A stretch of DNA of 64,000 bases from Chitinophaga sp. E66 (GTDB lineage: Bacteria > Bacteroidota > Bacteroidia > Chitinophagales > Chitinophagaceae): the NCBI GenBank assembly GCA_019285755.1, contig CP079103.1, forward strand, positions 2,480,001 through 2,544,000, written 5' to 3'. The position numbers and the translations under genes are program-made. Shown here piece by piece: positions 22,094 to 32,070 of the stretch. The notes under the pieces were generated by a model, which was not told the origin of the DNA, did no database searches, and worked only from the letters and a program-made list of their open reading frames with translations. Within the stretch, counting starts at the first letter, position 1. Each line of letters starts with the position of its first letter.

Positions 22094-22666
22094 ATGGGCG
22101 GGAAATTAACGTTTTACGGGAGCATGATACTACTTGCGGTTGCGTCCTGTACCCAGCCGGTGAAGGCGCCGGCGGGAGAAGGGGAGAACCCGGTGGTGGA
22201 ATTCTCCGGCATCGCGATCCCTGCGATGCTGAAAGACTCGATGCACGGGGTGATGGACGGGTATAAGATCCTGTCTGACGCACTGGCGGCGGGGATACCC
22301 TGCTGGCGGATGCCGCGGCCCGGATCATGCGGCAGCGGATAGATAGCCTGCCGTTGTATCGTAGCGGACTGGATTCTGCCCATGCGGGCGCCCTGGAATT
22401 GAATACCGGGAGTATTTCGGCGGAGCTGGCGGGGTTGGAACTGGAACATGGTGGGATCGAGGGCGGCGGCATTCTTTCGAAATGGCTTCGGAGCAATTGT
22501 ATGACCTGTTGCGGCAGACGGGTGCCGTTGGCGTTACGGTATACCGGTATCATTGTCCGGAAGCTTTCGGTGGACATGGGGCTTATTGGCTGGGGATACT
22601 TCTTATCTCGACAACCCTTATGGTACAAATTCCACATGTATGATCCCCAAAGATACCATCCACTAG
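22094..22666 (+). CDS. DUF3347-domain lipoprotein
   Basis: A conceptual protein of about 191 residues. The signal ends in the lipobox VASC (cysteine near residue 19). The C-terminal third, once three deletions are allowed (near 22292, 22483 and 22596, the last GGGG for GGGGG), reads FEMASEQLYDLL, then YHCPEAFGGHGAYWLGDTSY, then NPYGTNSTCM, which is the DUF3347 pattern (CP, GAYWL, NPY, C). DUF3347 proteins are often linked to copper or heavy-metal export systems in Bacteroidota, where cysteine and methionine could bind metal; this is inference here. It is divergent from the ABC-F gene and 5 kb from the metal-efflux operon. Confidence 0.75.
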
Positions 22667-22730
22667 TGCCTGATGAAGGAATACCATAGTTGCCATTACA
22701 TGCAAATTATTGGCTCACTTTCAGGGAACG

Positions 22731-22796
22731 CCGGGCAGACGAAGGGCAGACGAAGGGCAGACGAAGGGCAGACGAGCGGCAGACGAGCGGCAGACG
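22731..22796. repeat. Tandem 11-bp array D (six units)
   Basis: Six units in exact register: CCGGGCAGACG once, AAGGGCAGACG three times, AGCGGCAGACG twice. On the other strand the unit rotates to CCTTCGTCTGC, so it shares CCTTC with the hairpin elements. There is no complementary arm nearby. Confidence 0.85.
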
Positions 22797-23059
22797 TGAA
22801 CATTACAATAAGGGCATAAGCCGCTATTTTCCAGCAGATTAAAAGCAAATCGCCCCAACATGATAAAAACTGCGATCATCCGGTAACAATATGTCAAAGA
22901 ACTATTCCAAATGTAGCGGTAAGCCCGGGCAGGAAAAAAAAAAACGCCGTATTCACTTATTTTGTAGCGTTTTGTAGTATAATTTAGATAACCTATTGAT
23001 TACGTTTCTTTTAGGATTCCTTAAGATGAAAGCCATATCTGCCTGTGGGGTAAGGAATC

Positions 23060-23301
23060 CCTCCTCTTTCCCTCCTCTTTCCCTCCTTTTTCCCTCCAAA
23101 TCCTTTACTGTATTGACTGGAGTACCATTTGATATACACTAGATATACATGAACCCTACAGTATCCCTTACTTTACCCATAGGTTTGCCCTCCTGAAATA
23201 CCGGAAATAGAGATGCGGTACAGATACGGTATTGGTATTACCATACGGATATACTATGGTTTTAATACAGCTGCAATACGGTTACCATACGGTTAGATGA
23301 C
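23060..23301. repeat. Degenerate 11-bp-period array F (about 22 units)
   Basis: It opens with CCCTCCTCTTT twice, then CCCTCCTTTTT and CCCTCCAAATC. Cutting the following sequence every 11 bases keeps similar letters in the same columns, for example two units ending GATAT, three ending in CCCT or CCCA, and a late run of units ending ATA. A segment near 23110-23137 (CTGG, then TTTGATAT) weakly resembles the reverse complement of the 27-nt core of copies A to C. Confidence 0.6.
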
Positions 23302-23329
23302 AATTGGGCTGAGAATTGTCATGATGTCT

Positions 23330-24020
23330 TAACGCCCGTAAGCCAGTGCTTCCAGGTACTTATCGATATACAACTGCTTGCTTTTCAGTTTATATTGCAT
23401 GATAAAACGGGGATGCTCGAGGGGAATGAGCTTTTGAAGAACCCTCCGCCGCGTTCACCTTTTCCACAAACGCTGCATTCTTGCCTGTACCCAATACATA
23501 TGCTACTTCCCGGTCCAGGCCGAAGTTCACCTGTTTGCGGAGGCTCTCAACCATAAATCCGTAAACCGCCGAGGTGAGGGGCTTGCTGTCGTAGTAGTTG
23601 TAGTTGACTTCCTTACCTCCGGGCTTTTGGATGGTGAAGCCCGGGGGCACATGGAGCCAATGTAAACATCCCGGTAAAAGGCTTCCGGTCCACCAAAAGC
23701 GGCGACTACATCGTATACGAAGACGGAGGACACTTCGTACGATTTAAAACCGGGGTACGAGATGCCGCAGGGGGCTGCAAGGCGGGCGGAGTCTGTGAAC
23801 GGCACGCCGGAGAGCGCGGCGCCGAAGCGGCCGGGATTGATGCCGATGATCATACGGCGCTGATGATGGTCGCCATAGAACTTCCGGTAGAACTGCTCCA
23901 TGACCGGGATGACGGAGGGTTTTCCGCGAAGGGGTTCATGATGCGGATACCTGCCGGGAGCTTGCCGTGGTAGGAAAGATGGGTATTGAAGTCGATAATC
24001 TTGTCGGCCATGGTCTGCAT
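23330..24020 (-). CDS. Uracil-DNA-glycosylase-superfamily protein (SMUG1/DUF4918-like)
   Basis: A conceptual protein of about 230 residues. The motif MIIGINPGRFGAALSGVPFT near residue 65 is that of the DUF4918/SMUG-like branch of the uracil-DNA glycosylase fold, and the C-terminal EHPRFIMQYK supplies the expected histidine-containing loop. Such enzymes remove damaged bases from DNA; activity has not been shown for most of this branch. ATG candidates are at 24018-24020 and 24009-24011 (MADKIIDFNTHLSYHG); I kept the first. Two deletions lie near 23930 and 23445. It is divergent from thrS, with 173 bases between. Confidence 0.72.
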
Positions 24021-24086
24021 GGCGCAAAAATAGGAAAACCGGGGCAGGATAGGGGCGGCTGCATGGACAATTCAGGGGCATTATCG

Positions 24087-24174
24087 TAATTCGCATGCAT
24101 TCGTATCCCGCTGATTTAAATCAATTCACGGGGATTTTCAAATTCGTTGCGGATTTTGTAATTTCGCATGCATT
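24087..24174. repeat. Pair of GTAATT(T)CGCATGCATT direct repeats before thrS
   Basis: The sequence GTAATTCGCATGCATT (from about 24087) recurs as GTAATTTCGCATGCATT (from about 24158), 71 bases later. Each contains the palindrome GCATGC. The second overlaps the likely -7 region of thrS; the first faces the divergent glycosylase-like gene. They could be operator or promoter copies. Confidence 0.45.
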
Positions 24175-24193
24175 TTATTTGAGAAAAGGATTT

Positions 24194-26131
24194 ATGATCA
24201 ACATTACATTCCCGGATGGCGCTGTAAGACAGTATGAGCAAGGCGTAACTGCACTGGACATCGCGAAATCCATCAGCGAAGGGCTGGCCCGCAAGGTGCT
24301 GGCCGCTAAGGTTAACGGTCAGGTGGTAGACGCCACCCGCCCCATTTCGAAAGACGGCACGCTTCAGCTGCTGACCTGGACGGATGCGGACGGTAAGGCT
24401 ACCATGTGGCACTCCTCGGCGCACCTGATGGCGGAAGCGTTGGAAAGCATGTACCCGGGAGTGAAATTCGGCTACGGTCCCCGCTGGAGAACGGCGGCTT
24501 CTTCTACGATGTGGACCTGGACGGCCGGCAGATCTCCGACGAGGAGCTTCGCCAGCTCGAAGCCAAAATGAACGAACTGGCTAAACAGAATAACGCCTAC
24601 GTTCGCAAGGAAGTGGGCAAAGCTGACGCCATTGCTTACTTCAAGGAAAAAGGAGACCCCTACAAGCTGGACCTGCTGAAAAGCTGGAAGACGGCTCCAT
24701 TACCTTCTACACCCAGGGCGCCTTTACGGACCTCTGCCGCGGGCCGCACATCCCCAGCACCGGTTTCATCAAGGCCGTTAAACTGACCAACATCGCCGGC
24801 GCTTATTGGCAAGGCAATGAAAATAACAAGATGCTGACCCGCATCTACGGGATCACGTTCCTTCCCAGAAGGAGCTCGACGAATACCTGACGCTCATCGA
24901 GGAAGCCAAGAAGCGCGACCACCGTAAGCTGGGTAAAGAGCTGGAACTGTTCGCCTTCTCCGAGCGCGTAGGCCTGGGCCTGCCCCTTTGGCTGCCCAAA
25001 GGCGCCATGCTCCGCGAGCGCCTGCAGTCTTTCCTGCAACGCGCCCAGGTAGAAAGCGGGTACCTCCCCGTTGTGACCCCTCACATCGGCAGCAAACAAC
25101 TTTATGTGACCTCCGGCCACTACGAGAAATATGGCAAAGACAGCTTCCAGCCCATCCACACGCCTGAAGAAGGCGAGGAGTTCCTGCTGAAGCCGATGAA
25201 CTGCCCGCACCACTGCGAGATCTACAAAGCCTCTCCCAAGTCGTACAAAGACCTGCCGGTCCGCCTCGCGGAGTTCGGTACCGTGTACCGTTACGAACAG
25301 CATGGCGAGCTCCACGGCCTGACCCGCGTGCGGGCTTTACCCAGGACGATGCGCACCTTTTCTGCCGTCCCGACCAGGTGAAAGACGAGTTTATCAAGGT
25401 GATCGACCTGGTGCTGTATGTATTCAAGAGCCTCAACTTTACGGATTATACCGCCCAGATATCGCTGCGCGACCAGGAAGACCGCAGCAAATACATCGGT
25501 TCCGACGAGAACTGGGAGCGTGCCGAGCAGGCCATTATCGAAGCGGCCGCAGAAAAGGCCTGCGCACGGTGGTGGAATACGGCGAAGCCGCTTTCTATGG
25601 CCCGAAACTTGATTTCATGGTGAAAGACGCCCTGGGCCGTAAATGGCAGCTGGGTACCATCCGGTGGATTATAACCTGCCGGAGCGCTTCGAGCTCGAGT
25701 ACATCGGGCCCGATAACAAGCCGCACCGCCCCGTGATGATCCACCGCGCGCCTTTCGGCTCGCTGGAGCGCTTCATCGCCGTACTGATCGAGCATTGCGC
25801 CGGCAAGTTCCCGCTGTGGCTGACACCTGTTCAGGCTAAGATCCTGCCTATCAGCGACAAGTTCGTGCCATATGCAGAAAAAGTCGCTGAATTGCTCAAA
25901 AAAGCCGAAATTCGCGCTGAAATTGACGATAGGAACGAAAAGATCGGTAAGAAGATCCGTGAGTCCGAACTGGCAAAAATTCCATACATGCTGGTGCTGG
26001 GCGAAAAAGAGGAGACAGACGGCAAAGTGGCAGTGCGCCGCCAGTCGAAAGGAGACCTCGGAACCATGGACGTTGACGGCTTTATCAGCCTCGTGCAGGA
26101 TGAAGTGATTAACAGAAAACCTTTTGAATAA
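24194..26131 (+). CDS. thrS: Threonyl-tRNA synthetase
   Basis: A conceptual protein of about 647 residues with the full ThrRS layout: TGS domain ([18 protein letters not shown]), editing domain with [11 protein letters not shown] and later [13 protein letters not shown], and a class II catalytic core with the zinc cysteine in [12 protein letters not shown], motif 2 around [20 protein letters not shown], and motif 3 [18 protein letters not shown], then an anticodon-binding domain ([18 protein letters not shown]). Because this enzyme is essential, the six breaks near 24485, 24683, 24860, 25337, 25558 and 25661 must be read errors; the last is CCGG where ATCCAGGTG is expected. The ATG at 24194 begins the TGS domain directly. 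It precedes infC by 98 bases. Confidence 0.96.
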
Positions 26132-26229
26132 TCCTTTTGTTCTTAATAAAACAATTTTAACCAATGTGTGGTATGCCGGTTTAAACTAGTCCACCGTCAG
26201 CATCACTCTTTTTACTAACAAACATTTTA

Positions 26230-26996
26230 ATGCAACAAGGACCAAGACCAAATTTCAGGGGCAGAAACCCCAACTTCAGAAGAGAACAACAACAGGAACA
26301 TCGTACCAACAGGATGATCCGCGTTCCGGAAGTAAGGCTCGTGGGCGATAATGTTGAGCCGGGCGTTTACAGCACAGAGGAAGCCCTCCGCATGGCGCAG
26401 GACCAACAGCTTGACCTGGTGGAAATCTCCCCCAATGCCGCGCCTCCTGTTTGCCGGATCATCGATTATAATAAATTCCTTTACGAGAAGAAGAAGAAGG
26501 AGAAGGAAATGAAGGCCAACGCTCATAAGAGCGAGGTGAAGGAAATCCGCTTCACGCCTAATACCGACGATCACGACTTCGACTTCAAGGCTAAGCACGC
26601 CGAGAAATTCCTCAAGGAAGGCAACAAAGTGAAAACTTACGTGCAGTTCAAAGGCCGTGCTATCATGTTCAAGGAGCGCGGAGAGCTCATCCTGCTGAAG
26701 TTCGCCGAGCGCCTCGCCGAAGTAGGCGCCCTCGAAGGCATGCCCCTCATGGAAGGTAAGCGCATGATCGCCATCTTCGCGCCCAAATCCAGCAAGAAGG
26801 CGACGAAAGCTCCCAAAGAGCCGAAAGAAGGCGGCGACCAGCCCGCACCGCAACCGCGTGAACCCGGGAGCCCCGCGAACCGCGTGAGCCCCGCGATCAG
26901 CAGCCTTCCCAGCCGCAGCAGCCGCCCGTACGCCGTCCTATCGAGATCAAGTACGCCACGCCCAAGCCTGACGCTAACAAACCCAGCGGCAACTAA
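26230..26996 (+). CDS. infC: Translation initiation factor IF-3
   Basis: About 255 residues, longer than the usual 170-200. The N-domain (RTNRMIRVPEVRLVGDN, DLVEISPNAAPPVCRIIDYN), the linker (KKKKEKEMKAN) and the C-domain (VKEIRFTPNTDDHDFDFK, GRAIMFKERGELILL) are canonical. The extra length is a low-complexity tail rich in P, R, E and Q. One deletion near 26863 breaks that tail; restoring it gives repeated REP units and an end at PKPDANKPSGN. IF-3 keeps 30S subunits free and checks start-codon pairing. The start is ATG, with no sign of the AUU codon used in enterobacteria. It normally precedes rpmI and rplT, but a terminator follows here. Confidence 0.95.
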
Positions 26997-27017
26997 TCCC
27001 TGCCCGCTACATGATAT

Positions 27018-27056
27018 AGCTGACCGGAGCGCACAACGCACTCCGGTCAGCTTTCT
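27018..27056. terminator. Terminator after infC
   Basis: AGCTGACCGGAG and CTCCGGTCAGCT form a perfect 12-bp stem around an eleven-base loop, followed by TTCTTT. It also faces the convergent HEAT-repeat gene. Confidence 0.8.
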
Positions 27057-27079
27057 TTGCCCTAAGCGCGACAGCGCCT

Positions 27080-27578
27080 TCAGCGTTTTCTTTCCCCTGC
27101 TGACGAATCCCGGCGTTGCTCCCCGCGCAACTGATCTTCGATCAGCAACACGATCTCCTGCCGGATATCCGGGTACGTTTTCGCCAGGTTGGCCAGCACC
27201 GTCATGGAGAATGCGCGCACGGCCACCTTCTCCTGCGGGTCTTCCAAAAACCGGAAACACACATCCATCACCCGGCCATGCAGCGGCTCCGGCACTTCCA
27301 GGAACTGCAACACCCGCACCACGTTCCGTTTAACCGATACCGGTATGCCGGGATCATCCATCCGGCGGACCATCACCTCCAAATGCGGCGCCACCATCTC
27401 CGGGTACTTTTCCGCCACAAGGCTCAGCGGCCAGGCGGCGCGCTGTACCACCCGGTACTCATCGTGCAGGAAGAGATCCACCAGTTCCGCCATGCGCGCG
27501 GCGCTTTGCCGATGTACGCCATAACCGCCAACGCCTGTTCGCGGCTGTGCGCTTCAAAAGCAGCGATCTGATTTTCAT
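27080..27578 (-). CDS. HEAT-repeat-like protein
   Basis: A conceptual protein of about 167 residues made of helical pairs, for example LHDEYRVVQRAAWPLSLVAE, VSVKRNVVRVLQFLEVP and EKVAVRAFSMTVLANLAKTY, which is the HEAT/Armadillo pattern. The start at 27576-27578 gives MKNQIAAFEAHSREQALAV once an A is restored; a second A is missing near 27507 (GKSAARMAELVD). The length and layout suggest a small scaffold or binding protein; partners are unknown. It is convergent with infC and divergent from the CDF transporter gene by 74 bases. Confidence 0.7.
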
Positions 27579-27652
27579 AGCCCTAAAGGTAATTACCGCG
27601 CATTTAACAGTTTTTCATTTTCTTTGTTCTTAGTACAACAAATCTACCCGAA

Positions 27653-28543
27653 TTGATCAGGAAGGAACTCCGCATTATTCTGCTTTCGCTCGGCGTCAGC
27701 CTGTTGCTTACCATCGCGAAATTCGCGGCGTACTTCCTCACGCATTCCGTAGCCATCCTTTCCGACTCCCTGGAATCCATCATCAACGTCGTAGCCGGCG
27801 CATTCGCCTGTTACAGCATTTACCTCGCGGGCAAGCCCAAAGACGAAAACCATCCTTACGGGCACGGCAAAGTGGAGTTCTTCTCCATCGGGTTCGAAGG
27901 CGCCATGATCTTCATCGCCGGCGTGCTGATCCTCTTCAAGGCGGGGCAGTTCTTCTTCGCGCACCCCGGATTGGAGCAGATCGACAACGGTTTGTGGATG
28001 ATCGGCGGAACGGCCGTAGTCAACGGGCTGCTCGGGCTCTTCCTTATCCGCTCCGGAAAGAAGCTGGGTTCCATTACCCTTTCCGGCAACGGGCAGCACC
28101 TCATGACCGATATGTACAGCTCCCTGGCGCTCATCGTGGCGTTGCTGATCCTGAAGTTTACCGGGCTTACCTGGATAGACCCGCTCGTGTCTGTGATCGT
28201 TGCCGTGCTGATCCTTCGGAAGGGATACCAGCTCATGCGGCAGTCCATCAGCGGGCTCATGGACGAAACCGATATGAAGGTGGTGGACAAGGTGGCGGAC
28301 ATCCTCAACCGCAACCGCAGGCCTGCCTGGATAGATGTGCATAATATGCGTGTGCAGCAATACGGGAACAACTATCATATAGATTGTCATGTAACCTTGC
28401 CCTGGTACCTCAACCTCAGCGAGGTGCACGAAGAGCTCAAGATCATGGAAAGCTGCGTAAGCCGCGAGCTGGGGGCAAATGAAGTGGAGTTCTTCATCCA
28501 CCCGGACCCCTGCATCCCCAAAGCTGCCGCCATTGCCAGATAG
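27653..28543 (+). CDS. Cation diffusion facilitator (CDF) metal transporter
   Basis: An intact frame of 296 residues with six membrane helices and a C-terminal cytoplasmic domain. Metal-site positions are visible in helix 2 (AILSDSLESIINV) and helix 5 (GQHLMTDMYSSLALI), and the loop after helix 2 has the conserved PYGHGKVEFFS. The C-terminal domain ends near HVTLPWYLNLSEVHEELK. CDF proteins export zinc, cobalt, iron or manganese by proton exchange; the ion cannot be read from sequence. The start is a TTG at 27653, since no ATG or GTG gives the complete first helix. It lies directly upstream of the efflux regulators and probably serves the same metal response. Confidence 0.9.
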   Translation: MIRKELRIILLSLGVSLLLTIAKFAAYFLTHSVAILSDSLESIINVVAGAFACYSIYLAGKPKDENHPYGHGKVEFFSIGFEGAMIFIAGVLILFKAGQFFFAHPGLEQIDNGLWMIGGTAVVNGLLGLFLIRSGKKLGSITLSGNGQHLMTDMYSSLALIVALLILKFTGLTWIDPLVSVIVAVLILRKGYQLMRQSISGLMDETDMKVVDKVADILNRNRRPAWIDVHNMRVQQYGNNYHIDCHVTLPWYLNLSEVHEELKIMESCVSRELGANEVEFFIHPDPCIPKAAAIAR

Positions 28544-28667
28544 CGGACTGCAAGGTCCGGCAGTTCCCCATGGAGGAACGTATTGAATGGGCGAGGGGAA
28601 TGTGCTCCCCAACCGCAAACACCAGCGCCATTCCGGCCATTAAATCATTTTTTCCTAGATTAGCGCC

Positions 28668-29356
28668 ATGCAAAGGATACTGATCGTAGAAGATGAAGTG
28701 AAAGTAGCCAACGCCGTGCGCATGGGGTTGGAAGAGAACGGCTTCGAAGTGGAAGTGGCCTACGACGGGCGCATGGGCAAAAGCCTCGCCACCAGCGGCG
28801 ACTACGACCTCGTCATCCTCGATCTCAATCTCCCCACAGCAACGGATATGAAATCTGCGAGCTCATCCGCCGGCGCAACAATAAAGTGCCCGTCATCATG
28901 CTGACCGCGCTGGGTGGTATGGACGACAAGATGCAGGCCTTTGAACTGGGGGCGGACGATTACCTCGTAAAACCCTTCGACTTCCGCGAGCTGCTGGCGC
29001 GCATCCGGGTGTTTCTTAAAAGAGCCGGCGCGGAGGTGAGCCATGTGCGCAACGATAAGCTGCTTATCGGCGACCTGGAAATCGACAGGGAACGCAAGGA
29101 GGCCTGGCGCGCCGGGAAAAAGATACCGCTAACCGCCAAAGAATACCAGCTGCTGGAATTGCTGGCGCTTCATAAAGGAAAGGTCATCTCCAAAATGACC
29201 ATCGCAGAAAAAGTCTGGAACATCGACTTCGATACGGGCACCAACGTGATCGAGGTGTACATCAACTTTCTCCGCAAAAAGATAGACAAAGACTTCGAAG
29301 TAAAATTACTGCATACCAAAACGGGGATGGGCTATTTCCTGTCGGACGAATCCTGA
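28668..29356 (+). CDS. OmpR-family response regulator (metal-efflux operon)
   Basis: About 230 residues: receiver domain (ILIVEDEVKVANAVRMGLEE, phospho-acceptor in YDLVILDLNLP, lysine in YLVKPFDFREL) and winged-helix domain (IPLTAKEYQLLELLALHKG to HTKTGMGYFLS). One deletion near 28838 breaks the frame (LNLPHSNGYEICELIRRR expected). It ends seven bases before the sensor kinase and leads the operon of kinase and CzcCBA-like pump, so it probably controls that operon in response to metal, like CzcR or CusR. Confidence 0.9.
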
Positions 29357-29362
29357 CGCCGC

Positions 29363-30737
29363 TTGAAGATCAAATACAAAATAGCGATTTACTATACGCT
29401 GTCGGCCGCCTTCCTGCTGATCGCATTCGCCGTGCTGGCCTATTACTTTTCCGCCAAATCCCGGCGGGACGAGTACTGGAGCGCCTGGAATACCGCGCCC
29501 GCTCCATCGGCAGCGTGATCATCGAGAATGACCAGGTGCAGATCGGGCTGCTGCGCAAACTGGATAAAACGACCTTCCAGGACCTTTACCAGGAAACGAT
29601 CCTCGTTTACAGCGACAACTACGACCTCCTCTATACGAACGTCAAGGACTCCGCGCTGCGCGTACCCCGGGCGTTGCTGGATCATATTAAGGCCAATGGT
29701 TCCTTTATCCGCAACGAGTCGCAGGGGAGCTGGCGGGTATATACTATACGGAAGGGAATATCAGCGTGCTGGTGCTCGTTTCCTCCTTCGATAAGTATGG
29801 ATTCCAGAACCTCCAGAACCTGCGGCGCATCCTGCTTTTCGAGTTGATAGTAGGGGTAGTGCTGCTCGTTGGCGTCGGGTATTTCTTCGCGCGGAAGATG
29901 GTACAGCCCATTGACCGGCTCGTGGAGCAGGCGGATTCGATTAACGCCAACAACCTGCAGGACAAACGCGTGGAGATCAAAGGCAGCGACGAGATCGCGC
30001 AACTGGGGAACAACTTCAATACGATGCTCGCGCGGCTCAGCCACTCGTTCGACCTTCAAAAAAGCTTCGTAAGCAACGCCAGTCATGAATTGCGAACGCC
30101 GCTGGCCTCTATCATCAGCCAGTTGCAGGTAACGCTGGCCAAGGAACGCACCGGGCCGGAATATGAAGCGGTATTGAATTCCGTGCTGGAAGACGCGGAG
30201 GGGCTGAGCGAACTGACCAATGGTTTGCTCCAGTTGGCGCAATCCGAAATGAACCGGCAGGAGTTTGCATTCACGCCCGTGCGGGTGGATGAACTGTTGT
30301 GGGATACGGCGGACTTTGTGCGGCGGAAGTGGAAATCTGTCGGAAAGGTTGACATCCAGTTTCTCAGGGAGCCTGAGCAGGATGAGATGATCACATGCAA
30401 CGGGAACGAGGCGCTGCTGAGGATTTTATTCATCAACCTGCTCGATAATGCCTGTAAGTTCTCTGAAGACGCTTCGGCGCGGGTGATCATAGATTTTAAT
30501 GACAAATACATATTGGTGCATATGAAAGACCGCGGGCCAGGGATCCCTTCCGGCGAGCAGGAGAAGATCTTCGAGCCATTCTTCCGCGGCACCAATGCCC
30601 AGCAGGCGAGGGGCCATGGGCTGGGATTGTCTATCTGCCGGCGTATTACCGATCTCCACGACGGCCGGTTGACGGTATTCTCCATCCCCGGAGAAGGCAG
30701 CACGTTCACGGTGCAGTTACCCCACATTATATCTTAA
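29363..30737 (+). CDS. Sensor histidine kinase with HAMP domain (metal-efflux operon)
   Basis: About 458 residues. A first membrane helix lies at about residues 7-28, a periplasmic sensor region at 30-155, a second helix (LFELIVGVVLLVGVGYFF), a HAMP domain, then HisKA with SFVSNASHELRTPLASI and HATPase_c with LLDNACKFS, DRGPGIP and GHGLGLSICRRI, all canonical. A TTG at 29363 is the only start that gives the first helix. Deletions lie near 29470 and 29738. The small periplasmic domain has no obvious cluster of histidine or cysteine, so the sensed ion cannot be inferred. Confidence 0.9.
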
Positions 30738-30805
30738 AATTATTTTTAAGGTCTTTTTAATTCGCTTTAAAGCCGGCTTTAATGACCGGTATGGAGCTTT
30801 GTGTC

Positions 30806-32070
30806 ATGAAAAGGCTCATCGTTCTCCCGTTTATTTTCTTCTTCACCCTGAAAGGATTTTCCCAGGAGGCCCGCAAGCTAACGCTGGCGCAGGCCGAACA
30901 GGAATTCCTGCAACGCAACTTCCGGTTATTGGCCGAACGGTACCGTGTTGATGCCGCGGAGGCGCTGGCAGACCAGGCGAAGAAGTGGGATAACCCGACC
31001 TTGTCAGGGACCTTAGGCTTCGGTTCCCTCGATAAGGTGCAGCCTTTTCACATCGGCGGCGGTGGACAGCTGGAAGGTAATGTGGAACAGATTATCCTCC
31101 TGGCAGGCAAACGGAACAAGCAGGTGCAATTGGCACGATGGAATGCTTCAGCGTCTGCCGCCGCTTTCTCTGAACTGATGCGCACCCTCCGCCTGGAGCT
31201 CCGCACCAGCTTCTACCAGCTCTACTTTCTGAAAGAGTCCGAAAAGACGCTCCGCGACCAGCTGAACAATCTCCAGCGCATCCTGGAAGCCTACCGGAGC
31301 GCAGACGCCAGCGGGAGCGTGGCGCATGCGGACGTCATCCGTTTACAGGCCCTGCAGGTCGGCATCGCCAATGACTACACCGACCTCCGCCAGGAAGAAA
31401 TGGCCGCCTCCCTGCGCCTCCAACTCCTTATCGGCAGCACGGAACCCGTGGAACCGGATGCTTCGCCCGATGTGCTGCAGCGATATAATATGGCGGCGCT
31501 CAACCTTCCATCCCTCACAGACACCGCGCTCGCTAACCGGCCAGACCTGCAACTGGCAGACCGGCAATTGCAGGCCTCGAAAATGAACAACCGCCTTCAA
31601 AAGGCGCTCGCTGTGCCGGACCTCCATCTTGGTGCCGCTTACGACCGCCGGGGCAGCTACATCGATAACTTCATCGGGCTTACCGTAGGCGTAGATCTCC
31701 GCTCTGGAACCGGAACCAGGGCAATATAAAAGCCTCCGCGCAAGAAGTGAAGGCACAGACGGCCGAGGTGGACCAGCAGCAACTGACCGTTCGGGCGGAA
31801 GTCGCCAACGCGCTGCAAAAGATACAGTTCCTGGAAAAGGGCACCGAATGGCCAGACCTCAAATCCTTCAACGCCGAATACACCCGGCTTATAGAAGAAG
31901 TGGCCGCAAACTTCAGGAAGGGCAATATATCCTTGCTGCAGTTCATCGATTACTTCAATAGTTACAGCGAGCACATCCTGCACGCCAACAAGTTCCTCAG
32001 CGACCGCGTCCTCGCATACGAAGAACTGAACTATACCACCGGGACGCAATTATTCAACACGTTGCCATGA
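30806..32070 (+). CDS. TolC/CzcC-like outer-membrane efflux channel
   Basis: About 421 residues. The ATG at 30806 (MKRLIVLPFIFFFTLKGFSQ) gives a clean signal peptide. The mature part shows two long-helix TolC repeats, starting LTLAQAEQEFLQRNFRLLA and, in the second half, TALANRPDLQLADRQLQAS. One deletion near 31700 (CTCCG for CTCCCG) breaks VDLPLWNRNQGNIKAS. It forms the outer-membrane exit duct of a tripartite pump. Its stop overlaps the next start by four bases (ATGA), which indicates translational coupling. Confidence 0.9.

Larger units (their letters stand above)
22667..23329. other. Intergenic region with 11-bp-period arrays
   Basis: No gene is visible in these 663 bases. They contain the tandem array at 22731-22796, an A-rich run at 22932-22942, and the long degenerate array from 23060 to about 23301. 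The final 28 bases lie after the stop of the glycosylase-like gene, which is on the other strand. Overall composition is A/T-rich compared with the genes. Confidence 0.6.

Noticed and set aside
24194-26131. thrS, metX, metZ and other broken genes as true pseudogenes
   Set aside because: Breaks occur in essential genes at the same density as elsewhere and are restored by single bases, mostly in homopolymers; consensus error explains them better.
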